From: Aureobasidium sp. EXF-3400
Lineage: Eukaryota > Ascomycota > Dothideomycetes > Dothideales > Saccotheciaceae
Reading direction: 5' to 3'
Length of the DNA: 64,000 bases
NCBI GenBank assembly: GCA_024195585.1
Contig: SWBL01000193.1
Location: forward strand, 31,304 to 95,303
In this document: in pieces, positions 54,724-64,000 of the stretch
Layout of the letters: each line of letters opens with the position of its first letter
Numbering within the stretch: position 1 is the first letter of the stretch
The notes under the pieces: generated by a model
Told to the model about the DNA's origin: nothing
The model's input: the letters and a program-made list of their open reading frames with translations, nothing else
The model's database searches: none
Translations under genes and position numbers: made by a program

Positions 54724-56550
54724 ATGGCCCCGATTCAGGGCTGGTTCAAATCAAGAAAACCTCTACGCGTTAGCCGAAAGTCCTATTACGAAGACATATT
54801 TGGCGAAAAGAATCCAGAAGAAGATTTGGAGGGCGTGCACATTATCGACTCTGACAGCGATTCTGATCCAGGGGTCTTCAGCCGTAGATCAAGACGTCAA
54901 GGCCGCAAGAAACTCAGAATTACCCTTCGCCAGAGCAACAAGGATCGGTCCGACAGAGGAAACAAGATAGGCACTGCCGATGGTGATGAGGTCGTGGCTC
55001 CAAGAGTCGACAGAAGTACTGGTACCAGGACTGCCGAGCCAGACTCAGACCATGGAATGCTTGCTAACAAGAATTCAGTCGTTACGATCGACGACGATAG
55101 CGACGTGGAAGAGCAATTTGTCGTCGACCTGCAGAAACACGGTACGACTGCCTTGCGCGATCATCTGGACATTACTGAGATCGTGCAGCCCAAGGTCCCG
55201 ACAATAAGAATAACGAAGACGATATCGAAGGTCTAGAAAGCAACCAGAATGAGATAGATGCAGCGTTCATGGCAGAAATCAAGAAATATGCAGCCCCACC
55301 ACCACCAATCGACAATGGAAGTAACGATGAGTTGCTTGAGAGGATCAACCGTCGAGGTAACGATCTGATGGATTTTCTAGGCGGGAAATTGTGCTAACGG
55401 AGATACAGCTCAGGAGTTTGCTGAACAGAGCCCTCTCGGTCCATTGGAAAGTCTCGAGGATGCCGCGAACCCCCTTCCATCGATCGAACAACCTGACGAC
55501 AGACGTGATAGAGAAACATCTGATGAGCCGACCGGCAGATCATCAGTGGGAGTGCCTGACGACGCTACTGATATTGGAGCTTTTGATAGCGTAGCTGTGA
55601 TGGGTACTGGCAGAACTTCGACCACTGATGCGATCAGAGAGCACAGCTGGGACCCCAGCCAGGGATCCGATTATGTATACTCAGACGAGGAAGCCGTGAA
55701 TGATCTTGGACACGCCAAGCCCCTATATGAAAGCCTTGGTAACGACAACGATCAAGACGAAGATCTCCATGACACTGCCGACAAAGACAAGTCTCAGATC
55801 GACAAAACTCAGGATCGCGACACTCACGATGGAGGACACCTTATCAGCGACGTCCAGAGAGGAACGAGTGACAGAATAGCAGAGTTGGTCAGTACACACG
55901 ACGATTCGTCTGTCGGCTCTGAAGAAGATGACGACAGCCAGCAAATCATCGACCTTACCGCACCTACTCGACTATCAAGTGAAGAACCGCCGATCAGAAG
56001 AACTCGCTCCTTCAGGCAGTCAACTTACGGCCTCAGAGATCGTGTTTTATCCGCATCACCAGAACGAGACGAAGGTCCTACTCGCACGAAGAAAACCCGC
56101 TTCGGTCTGTTCATATCTAATCCAAGGCCCGGTTTCGAGCCTGACCTTAGCGAATTGAGTGACGATTCAGCCCCACGCAGGCTGCGTGATCTGGTCCAAG
56201 AGAGACGCAAAGATAAAGAGCAAGCATCTGCAAAAAAGAGACCCAGATACAACTTACGCCCTCGTGGACAACAGGAAAGCTACAAGGGTTCTCGCCTCGA
56301 AGGAAGTATTCCCATGGCTGACGTGGTGGCATCCGAGACTGAAGAACGACCACCTCCACACCGCATAACAAGGTCCATGAGAACCAAGAAACAGTCGCCA
56401 AAGAAGCCGATTCCACGCTTCAAAGCGGCTAGAAAATCAGCATGGCCACTTGTTCCAAAGGACGATACGAGCACCTCCAGAAGAGAATTTTCTCGTCCGG
56501 TGGTTGAAGTCGTCGTACCCAAACGCATGACTCCGATCCTAATCGATTGA
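54724..56550 (+). CDS. Large charged, probably disordered nuclear-type protein
   Basis: Three exons (54724-55141, 55189-55356, 55409-56550) with introns of 47 and 52 bp encode 575 residues. Both introns were placed to keep one frame: without intron 1 the frame would stop after SKV near 55236. The start MAPIQGWFKSRKPLRVS is followed by alternating acidic and basic low-complexity sequence: IIDSDSDSDPGVFSRRSRRQ, VVTIDDDSDVEEQF, DSQQIIDLTAP. Arg/Lys blocks follow (RERRKDKEQ-like, AKKRPRYNLRPRG, SMRTKKQSPKKPIPRFKAAR). I recognise no domain. IIDLTAP and VTIDDDSDVEE resemble SUMO-interacting motifs (hydrophobic core next to acidic residues), which is only a suggestion. The short final stretch PVVEVVVPKRMTPILID ends the protein. 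Confidence 0.65.
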
Positions 56551-57390
56551 AGTCGTATGGAGGGGAGATAACCCAAAGGCCAATAAGGCATGGCATGGAC
56601 GGCGGCGTCCGCAAGGCGACGCAGATGCTCGAGCAGAAACAATCAGGGAGTCGAACAATTCTTGCGGGGCATCCATAAACAGTATGCGATACGGATCACG
56701 ACGGAAGGGCAAGATTGAGATGGCCGTGGCAGAGAGTCAGCGACCAGCAGCGACTGGCGAAGACTCCGTGGAGCGCCGGTTTTGAATGAGCAACACATGC
56801 AAAGATGGAAGGAAGTGGGAACTTGGACCGATCCGATTGGACTGGACAGTCTGGCAGAGATGGCTGCGGGCGGGCGTCGATGAACAGGGTCCGATCTCCA
56901 GATGATGAGATGGTCGCAGCTGCATTTTTCGAAGGACCATTTCCATGAGTTTTACATCTTGGTTGATAGCACAAAATTTCTAGACACAAAGCCATCGCAT
57001 GCTCCACCACAAACAAGCTCAACGAAACACGATGCTGTATCATGGCAGGGGACATGGAAAGAAAGCGATCCGAAACGCGCCCACGCCGAAAAGCTTCAGA
57101 GTTCGCGTCGTCTTGGACTCTTGGCCGTACCGAAAGACGACAATCAAGTCAATGCACGACATCAGCCAAGAGGCCGTTGCTAAGTGAATCAAGGCAAATG
57201 GCAGGGTTGGCAGCATGAGAACAATGTAGATAAAATTGCGGTGGCCGGCACTCGCTCACCTGAGAGCTGAGTGACCTCCTTGCCTTTCATCTCTACCCAC
57301 AGTATACACCTATACGCATAGTATATGCTTCGTCGCCCGACACCAGAAGCCTGATTCTTGAGATTCGCTCACTTCCGGGCCGTCACAAGC
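56551..57390. other. Intergenic region
   Basis: No gene is recognised in the 0.8 kb before the PhoD-like gene. Unsupported short open frames only. Confidence 0.4.
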
Positions 57391-59778
57391 ATGAACTCCG
57401 ACTCCGCTCGCCGTCTCGAGGATCAGTTTGACCACCAGCAGAACGAACCCACCGATTCCGATCGCCAACACGCAAACGATGTCTGGGGCACTGGCCACGA
57501 CTCGGCGCATACCACTGCCACTGGACCTACCGGTGACGCTATCCAACACGCCATCGGCCGTCATCAAGATCCTACCTTTCGCCCTGATCACACCGTAGAC
57601 CCCCAAACTACACAGCGACCCGTGTCGCAAAAGAGAGAGGATGGCGCTGTTGGCGTTGGCGAAGGTCCCCAGATTCTCAGTACCTCGAATCAAGTCGAGA
57701 CGCTATGCGGGCCTCTGCTTAATTACAGATACATGAGTGGACAGTCGACAGACAACCCTTCATGGCATGGTAGTGTCCTGATTGTCACCACTCCTGGCCA
57801 GAAGCAACCTCAGCTTGTCACTCGTGGTGCTGCCCTTGATTTCAACAGACAAGTCGACGGTGTCAAGCTGTACGAAGACCCCAAGAGTGCCTTCTGGCGA
57901 TTCGACATTCAGATCCCATTCCTTGCCCAGGAGTCCAGATGGGACTATGAAATTCCTGGTGCCAAATATGTTGATCCCAAGAAGACGAGCCCTCCAGGCC
58001 CCAAGTCATTCTACATTCCCTCCAAGACCCAGTCCATGAGAATCATGTTCCACTCTTGCAACGGCTTCTCCGTCGGTACCGATACTGACGCCTGGTCTGG
58101 TTGTGCTCTCTGGAACGATGTTCTGCGCATGCACGAGCAGAAGCCTTTCCATGTCATGATCGGTGGTGGTGATCAGATCTACAACGACGGTGTCAGAGTG
58201 GATGGTCCCTTGAGACCGTGGACTGACATTGGTTCGCCCCACAAGAGAAAAAACTTCCCCTTCAACGAAGAGCTGCGTGCCAAATGTGACGAGTACTACT
58301 TCAACAACTACGTGCGCTGGTATGGAACCGAGCCTTTCTCTTTCGCCAACGGTCAGATTCCCCAGCTCAATATCTGGGATGACCACGACATCATCGACGG
58401 ATTTGGTAGTTACACTGATCATTTCATGAGATGTGCTGTCTTCAGGGGTATCGGTGGTGTGGCCCACAAGTACTACTTGTTGTTCCAACACCATCTCGCT
58501 CCTCCAAAGAGCACCTTCACCACTGACGCTCCGCAAACAGTCCATGCGAATGCAAATGGTACAGCTGGTGCTGATGCCGTACAGTTGAACGATACGTTTG
58601 TCAAGACTGGAGATGAGCACGAACCGTCGTACATCATTGGTTCCAAGCCAGGACCTTACGTTGAAGAGCGCAGTAGATCCATGTATTGCCAGCTTGGTGC
58701 ACGCATTGCTTTTGTTGGTATTGACGCTAGGACCGAGCGCACAAGACATCAGATCAACTACAACGAGACCTACGACCAGATCTTCCAGCGTACATCTGCT
58801 GAGCTTCAGGCAAACCCTGCCTTAAAGCATCTCATCCTGCTCTTGGGAGTGCCGATCGCATACCCTCGTCTACAGTGGCTCGAGAACATCTTCCAGTCAC
58901 CTATCATGGGCCCCATTCGTTTCCTTAACAAGAGATTCGGAGTCGCTGGTGGTCTCTTCAACCAGTTCGACGGACAGGTTGATCTTCTCGACGATCTGGA
59001 CGACCACTACACGGCGCATCAACACAAGACTGAGCGTAGAGAACTGATTCTGCGTCTGCAGGATCTGTCCAAGAGACACGGTGTTCGCGTTACGATTCTT
59101 GGTGGTGATGTTCATCTTGCAGCACTGGGCAGATTCTACAGCAACCCCAACCTCAACATCCCTGTTGAGAAGGATTGGCGCTACATGGCCAATGTCGTAT
59201 CTTCCGCTATCACCAACAAGCCTCCCCCGTCAGCTGTAGCCAACCTTCTCGCCAGTCGCAACAAGATTCATCACCTTGATCACGACACCGACGAGACTTT
59301 GCTCAATCTGTTCGACAAGGATCCAGGTCATGGACGGAACGACGTCAAGAACAAGACCAAAGACAAGAACCACTGCACTATGCCCAGTCGTAATTACGCA
59401 ATCATCGCAGAGTCACACAACGGAGTTGGATCTTCGATCGGCGCTGCTGTTGATGGCGCAACCAACGGACACTCCGCTGAACTCACTAATGGTCACACCA
59501 ACGGTCATACCAACGGCGCTTCGACTCTCACAGCTACTCAGTTCCCAGCAGGAGGCAACCCTCGCGAGGCTTTGCATGCAGGTGAGCAAAAGGCTGGTAC
59601 TACTCACCCTGCTGCTGAGGGCTTGCAAAACACTGGTCTCTGTGGCCCTGATGGTCTCGATGTCTGTATCAAGGTTGAGATTTCGCCCAGCGATCGCGAA
59701 GGCCACACACAAGGCTACGGGTTCTCGATCCCAGGACTCGATGCTGGTGCGTACAAGGGTCAGGGCACTACATGGTAA
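57391..59778 (+). CDS. PhoD-like phosphatase domain protein
   Basis: This is an intronless gene of 795 residues; the ATG at 57391 is the first in frame. Residues 1-110 are polar and disordered. The PhoD-like metallophosphatase core follows: SMRIMFHSCNGFS, FHVMIGGGDQIYND, QLNIWDDHDIIDGFGSY and VTILGGDVHLAALG, which hold the metal-binding Asp, Asn and His residues in the expected order. The C-terminal 130 residues include a short NGHTNGHTNG repeat and end GFSIPGLDAGAYKGQGTTW. Fungi carry cytosolic members of this family without signal peptides, and none is seen here. The substrate is unknown; hydrolysis of a phosphate ester or diester is inferred from the family. Confidence 0.9.
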   Translation: MNSDSARRLEDQFDHQQNEPTDSDRQHANDVWGTGHDSAHTTATGPTGDAIQHAIGRHQDPTFRPDHTVDPQTTQRPVSQKREDGAVGVGEGPQILSTSNQVETLCGPLLNYRYMSGQSTDNPSWHGSVLIVTTPGQKQPQLVTRGAALDFNRQVDGVKLYEDPKSAFWRFDIQIPFLAQESRWDYEIPGAKYVDPKKTSPPGPKSFYIPSKTQSMRIMFHSCNGFSVGTDTDAWSGCALWNDVLRMHEQKPFHVMIGGGDQIYNDGVRVDGPLRPWTDIGSPHKRKNFPFNEELRAKCDEYYFNNYVRWYGTEPFSFANGQIPQLNIWDDHDIIDGFGSYTDHFMRCAVFRGIGGVAHKYYLLFQHHLAPPKSTFTTDAPQTVHANANGTAGADAVQLNDTFVKTGDEHEPSYIIGSKPGPYVEERSRSMYCQLGARIAFVGIDARTERTRHQINYNETYDQIFQRTSAELQANPALKHLILLLGVPIAYPRLQWLENIFQSPIMGPIRFLNKRFGVAGGLFNQFDGQVDLLDDLDDHYTAHQHKTERRELILRLQDLSKRHGVRVTILGGDVHLAALGRFYSNPNLNIPVEKDWRYMANVVSSAITNKPPPSAVANLLASRNKIHHLDHDTDETLLNLFDKDPGHGRNDVKNKTKDKNHCTMPSRNYAIIAESHNGVGSSIGAAVDGATNGHSAELTNGHTNGHTNGASTLTATQFPAGGNPREALHAGEQKAGTTHPAAEGLQNTGLCGPDGLDVCIKVEISPSDREGHTQGYGFSIPGLDAGAYKGQGTTW

Positions 59779-60401
59779 ACGTGATGTGCAACATCGGGCC
59801 TTCAAAACATTTGTCATTGTTGTTGAAAAGAGGAGAAGGATGCTTTTGCATATTAGTAATGTTTTTTCAGTCATGCTTGGGTTACTATCTCGAGTAAGAG
59901 ATGTCGGGAGATGAGTTTGATTGATTAGATAATTTCTGGATACCCCCTTACGAGCATTAATATTATTGTTTGCATTTTACTAGGTGTCTTCTGGCTATCA
60001 CCCGAGGAAGCAGCGACTGTGGTGTGTGGGGCTGCTTCGAGCTTGTCGAGTTGGAATGCTGATTCGCTTCCACAACATCAGATCATCATCATCATCATCA
60101 TCACTTGCTGGTGTGGTCAGACGATTCTTCAATGCATATCCTCTATTCGAGCAGTCTTGATTATGACTTTGGCGATGCAACAAGATTCACAAGACAGTTG
60201 ATAGCGATTGTTGTAACTCTCCCAGAGGCAAACTCAGCCGAATTAACTAACGCATTCGCAGGATAACCTTTGATCAGTCTACACGAACAAAAATCGCGCA
60301 TGTTCTTGTGATGCGATCAGGCGTGAAGCCCTCGATATATCGAGGAGCTGAAAAGCACTCTGGGATTTTGGTGAGCAGCACAGCACCGCAAGCTCTTCAC
60401 A
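59779..60401. other. Intergenic region with an ATC repeat
   Basis: No gene is recognised. It contains the ATC microsatellite listed separately. Confidence 0.45.
60082..60102 (+). repeat. ATC microsatellite, 7 units
   Basis: Seven perfect ATC units lie in the intergenic space downstream of the PhoD-like gene. It is a simple repeat with no sign of coding use. Confidence 0.9.
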
Positions 60402-61088
60402 ATGGCCACTCTCGACGGCGAAGTGCCTGTTCTTAAGGCAGAACAGATTGATCGAGTCGAACGGATCATCAACTATCACTTCCAAGATCATGAGAACGCA
60501 TATCTTTGGGAAGCTTTGCAATATATGGCACCGAGCCAGCCCTCTGTCACGTCTATCAATGGGCGATTTTTCACCGGCAACAACCTGAAACTTGCCATTA
60601 TAGGTGATGTTGTGATGGCTGTTGCAGTCGCGGAATACTGGTTCAGTATAAAAGATAGTGTTCCAGGTCAGTCCGATTATCCTATCTCAGTTCCCACATA
60701 GCTGACCTCGAACAAGGTGACTGGGGCGACCTTTCCACCGCAAAAGCTTAGCAACAACTACTTCAACAAGATGGCTTCTCGAGCTAGGCTTGTTTCATGC
60801 ACGGAATGTTATTGTTGTGGCGGCAAGAAGCCCGCAAACCTCCTGGAGGCAATCATCGGTGCTGTCTATCTTGACTCAGGTCGCGATATGGGCGCTGTGA
60901 GGAAAGCCATGATCTCTGTCGGATTCACGGAAATTTTGAACGAACCCGACGGTTCTATCAAGTAGCAGACTCTGGTGAAAGATGCTATTGCCAAAACCGA
61001 CAAGATTGTTGTCAAAGATGACGTGCCTAACCCGGATGTGGCCGATTTGATGACTCTTTACGATGCTATTCCTGTCAGCTGCACATAA
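60402..61088 (+). pseudogene. Decayed RNase III-domain gene
   Basis: The first part (exon 60402-60666) encodes YLWEALQYMAPSQPSV, NGRFFTGNNLKLAIIGDVVM and AEYWFSIKDSVP, the N-terminal RNase III fold. A 50-bp intron with a CTGAC branch (60667-60716) joins it to GDWGDLSTAK, after which the frame breaks at about 60745 and hits a TAG. The continuation in another frame (LSNNYFNKMASRARLVS, then LLEAIIGAVYLDSGRDMG) holds the second RNase III signature. A further in-frame TAG at 60963 interrupts it, yet the same frame goes on with KDAIAKTDKIVVKDDVPNP until 61088. The shift plus the stop suggest a pseudogene; a sequence error alone would explain only one. Relatives process RNA or serve as mitochondrial ribosome proteins. 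Confidence 0.65.
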
Positions 61089-61749
61089 GACTCAGGTTGT
61101 CAAGCGCGAGGGTGATTCAATGATGTCGACGTACTAAGTTGTATCTGCCTTGCGCTCGACAACACCGAGCTTGTGTGTCGTTGAGTTTTGGAACGAAAGG
61201 GTGTTTGGTTTCGTGTGCTTTCAGTGTGTCTGCAGTCTGTCAGTATCTGAGTGCTCGCTCTATCGGCTGTGTCAGCTGAGCATGGATCGCTCTCGATGAA
61301 TGTTGCCTATCAACTAGGCAGGAGTTTTCGGTTGTCAGTTTTTGTCTACTTTGGTTCAGATAATAACACCTCTGTTTCTTCAAAAGGCCTCCAAACACTA
61401 GGGATATCTGCTAAGGATGCAAGGTAACGGTCTAAGCATGTCATCTTTCTCACGATACTTGCTCTGATTCTCACTATCATGGAAACAAGACTGTAAGTTA
61501 TGCCACAACCTTGTCTGGCAGCTTATCCAAAGCCGTATCCAGAATAGACAGCTATCTCTTGGTTCCGCGATTGACCCAAACGTGGAAAGTGAACCCTGAA
61601 GACCGCATCAATGCATCCGACTAACGGCAATACAGCTTTCACGCTTGAATATCTCACTATCACCTGTAACTTTCATAAGACTAAGGGAGGTGCTCGAGCT
61701 TAATAAGACACTTTTTTCCCTTCTTTGAATATCGACAACCACCTCTACC
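61089..61749. other. Intergenic region
   Basis: No gene is recognised between the RNase III pseudogene and the next small gene. Confidence 0.4.
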
Positions 61750-62139
61750 ATGCGAAAGAGCCTTAAATCGAAGAACAAGTCATCAACCCACGCAAAGGCA
61801 GACAAATCTCAAGAACCGAGATTCATGGACGAGAACAACACTTTTGCCGAAAACCAGACCACCACCGAGAGCAACACAAACTCTTTGTTCAAGCAGCCTC
61901 ACAACCAAGTCAAGAAGCAGACTCAGAAGGAAGTTCGATGCTCCAACACCTCTCCCATCGCCATGTCACAGCCAACTATGGACATCAACACTGAGACGAC
62001 TATCGACATGAAGCACGCCATCAACAGCGTCGAAGACTTGGAGCGCAGACTTGCAGAGTCTAGACGTTTCGCTGACGAGATGGAAGAGAAGTTGCGTCGC
62101 TTGGTTGTGAGAAACAGGAAGGTTGTTGGTATGGATTAG
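61750..62139 (+). CDS. Small protein with C-terminal coiled coil
   Basis: One open frame of 129 residues starting MRKSLKSKNKSSTHAKADKS. The first 85 residues are polar and Asn/Thr/Gln-rich (ENNTFAENQTTTESNTN). The last 40 form a clear coiled coil: INSVEDLERRLAESRRFADE then MEEKLRRLVVRNRKVVGMD. I know no family. A GTGAGT donor immediately follows the stop codon, so a longer spliced form with different end cannot be excluded. Confidence 0.5.
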   Translation: MRKSLKSKNKSSTHAKADKSQEPRFMDENNTFAENQTTTESNTNSLFKQPHNQVKKQTQKEVRCSNTSPIAMSQPTMDINTETTIDMKHAINSVEDLERRLAESRRFADEMEEKLRRLVVRNRKVVGMD

Positions 62140-62535
62140 TGGTGAGTCCTCTGGGGGAATGCGAGGGCGAGTGGTATGCTCAGCAACCGGGGGCATCATA
62201 GAGAAGAAAATCGAGGCTGGTGGTCGACGGCTTGAAGGACAACCTTATTCGAGAAGCGATTTGATCCAGGCGATGAGGTTATCGTTCTACCTGCACCGAT
62301 GGAGTCTCTTCTGACGACACCACAATTACAGCTGAGCAGTGATTACCTCAAGTCGTCTGTACAGCGGCTGCAATCAACAACAAGATGAGATCCTGGGAAC
62401 TTACAAATGCGCACGTGAGAGAAAACAAGAAGGCGATTTTGAACAAAAGTGGAAATGACTTGATAAGAATGGATCCTTTCATTGAGAACTCTGGGGTACA
62501 AGGCATATTCGAACCACGAGATAAGACCTACCCAA

Positions 62536-62571
<36 letters not shown>

Positions 62572-63105
62572 AATATCCCATACCAAACCTGAACCTTTGC
62601 AAAGCTTAAACCCTTAAGAAATCGTCAGTACATATTCGAGCTCCATTTCAACATGTGTGCAGAACAAAGATGGTGATAAGGATCAGAGAAAAAGTGATTG
62701 TGAATAGTTTTGTCGTCCTGCAGACCTCCGAAGAAGTCTGCCCAGCGGACTCCCGAAAGAGCCCGCTATAAAAAGTCCGAATTGCAGAATTCTTTGTGCA
62801 TCATGCAAAGTACTAAGAAGCATTGAAAGAGAAAAATCGGCGGACTTACTGGTTCGTTGGATCTCAGCAGACGTGTTGCAAAGGAAGGCATCCACGTCTG
62901 CTGGCTGTTGCAAAGGAAAGGAAGAGGGCGCAGAGCGATGCAGGAAAAGAGGTGTGGATTGAGTCTTGGCAGGAAGGATGCACGGTCCAGCCAGCCCATC
63001 CAGGTCCTCAAGTAAAAGTAAACATTCGACAACGATTGTTTATATCACTTCTCTGGTTTCATTTACCCTATCGCAAGCTGTACTACTCGGACGAAGAGTT
63101 TCAAG
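62140..63105. other. Intergenic region with a poly(A) tract
   Basis: No gene is recognised. It contains the A28 tract listed separately and the upstream region of DAD1. Confidence 0.4.
62541..62568 (+). repeat. Poly(A) homopolymer, 28 A
   Basis: An uninterrupted run of 28 A residues follows CAACCCTC and precedes CTCAATATCC. It could be a simple homopolymer or the 3' tail of a retrotransposed copy; no coding remnant of a retroelement was seen upstream. Confidence 0.9.
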
Positions 63106-63586
63106 ATGTCTACGAACAACAGATCTCATGGCGAAAAGACATATTTTGAACAACAGCGCGAACTCGTACTCCAAGATGTTGCGACAGTGAGATCAACTCT
63201 TCCATGCAGTTGTCGCAAGGAAAGCATACTGACGATGGCTAGAATCTAGAGCAAGTGCTACAGAACATGAACACCTTGAACCGAAGCCTAGAAAGTGTCA
63301 TCGCCGTACGTCCCCAAACCGCTGGCCGCACACCTCAATAGGTTACGACCATTCGCCGATCCCGAACCAGTGACACCCACGAACTCTTTCACATGCCCAG
63401 AAACTTGAACAAGTACAAGAAAAAAACACACACTGACACCAATCACACAACCAGGTCGGCAACGAATTCGGCCAAGTCGAAGGCCTGTGGTCAATGTTCG
63501 AGAACGTCATGGCGCAACAGCAACAACAACAATCTCAAGAGGAGGAAGGACACACCCAAGCCCACACTGGCGGGCAGGAGAAGTGA
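63106..63586 (+). CDS. DAD1: DASH complex subunit Dad1
   Basis: Three exons (63106-63186, 63243-63305, 63455-63586), introns 56 and 149 bp, 91 residues. The product reads KTYFEQQRELVLQDVAT, NLEQVLQNMNTLNRSLESVIA and VGNEFGQVEGLWSMFENVM, which is the complete Dad1 helix pair; the two splice sites fall between the helices and all junctions keep frame. Dad1 is a small subunit of the DASH/Dam1 ring that couples kinetochores to microtubules in fungi. A glutamine run (Q6) and an acidic HTQAHTGGQEK tail follow. The exons are too short to stand out as open frames, so this gene is easily missed. Confidence 0.92.
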
Positions 63587-64000
63587 CAGTGACACTCAAA
63601 ACGAAGAGCTTGGGATGAGGGAATAGAGGTTCAAATGACGAGGAGCAAAGAAGCGAGGAAACAACAAATGATACCCAGAAGAGAAGATGTAACGACTTTT
63701 ACGAATCAAACTACGTGGACAGGGATGATCGAGCGATTGCATCCTCTCGTAAGAGGAAATGATCAAGGCATCTACTACTTGCAACAAGCAACCATCGCTA
63801 TGCGTGGCGCTCTTCAAACAGCAAGAGGACCCAATTGAAAGCCCCATTGAGCATGAGTGCGCAGCCGGCACAAAGCTACATTTGTCCAAAACCCCAGACA
63901 TCTAGCACGTACGGCCACAGTCAGCTGAAAACTGGGCATCCCGTCCGCTCTGCCATACATAAGCAGTTGAACGGCAGATTAGTACTACGGTGGGTGACCA
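63587..64000. other. Downstream region of DAD1 to the window edge
   Basis: No gene is recognised. Short minus-strand frames have no recognisable content. Confidence 0.4.

Noticed and set aside
55142..55236. Apparent early stop in the 54724-56550 gene
   Set aside because: A 47-bp intron (GTACGA...GTGCAG) with a branch-like ACTGA joins the frames without a stop.
1..64000. tRNA genes
   Set aside because: I scanned for GGTTCRANYCC-type B boxes paired with an A box and a cloverleaf and found none I could support; a tRNAscan run would be decisive.

Overview
The window is nuclear DNA of a filamentous ascomycete (Pezizomycotina, possibly a Dothideomycete; the class is a guess). The evidence is the gene style: many short GT-AG introns, mostly 45-75 bp, often with CTAAC/CTGAC-like branch sites before the acceptor. 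The gene set agrees: a Zn2Cys6 regulator, a DASH/Dad1 kinetochore subunit, fungal SCAP, a fungal PhoD-like phosphatase and secreted plant cell wall hydrolases. I could place about 33 protein genes and resolve exon structures for most of them. I saw no rRNA, tRNA, CRISPR or intact transposon.

Layout. 0.4-11.2 kb holds three secreted plant polysaccharide enzymes (GH12 endoglucanase/xyloglucanase, CE8 pectin methylesterase, GH43 arabinan/xylan-type hydrolase). Between them are an Arg/Asp/Ser-rich protein, a frameshifted AIF/FSP1-like flavoprotein and the tRNA-Ser methyltransferase Trm44. 11.7-17.1 kb groups a short Zn2Cys6 regulator, an HSL-type alpha/beta hydrolase, a cis-CaaD-like tautomerase, a glutaredoxin-like protein and an HpcH/HpaI aldolase, which together look like a small catabolic neighbourhood. 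18.2-30.1 kb is mostly housekeeping: ethanolamine kinase, a 1403-residue PMCA-type calcium pump, a nucleoside hydrolase, the mitochondrial protein Cmc4 (five exons, the first only the ATG) and SUMO.

30.8-44 kb holds a conserved low-complexity protein, a remarkable single-chain succinyl-CoA-ligase-like alpha/beta fusion, further proteins of unknown function and an acyl-CoA dehydrogenase ending in the peroxisomal signal SKL. 44.9-64 kb holds SCAP (sterol sensing for the SREBP pathway), a small N-myristoylation-type protein, a C2H2 zinc-finger factor with an unusual Cys-rich N-terminal region, several unknown basic/acidic proteins, a PhoD-like phosphatase, a decayed RNase III-domain gene and Dad1.

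Together this is an ordinary chromosomal segment with a plant-associated or saprotrophic carbohydrate enzyme set, core organelle and lipid genes, and signs of local gene decay. I did not find a clearly new multi-gene system. The most unusual items are the fused and truncated succinyl-CoA-ligase-like protein, the Cys-rich zinc-finger factor, the catabolic neighbourhood, and coding-like segments at 9.3-9.7 kb and 43.8-44.4 kb that no simple gene model explains.
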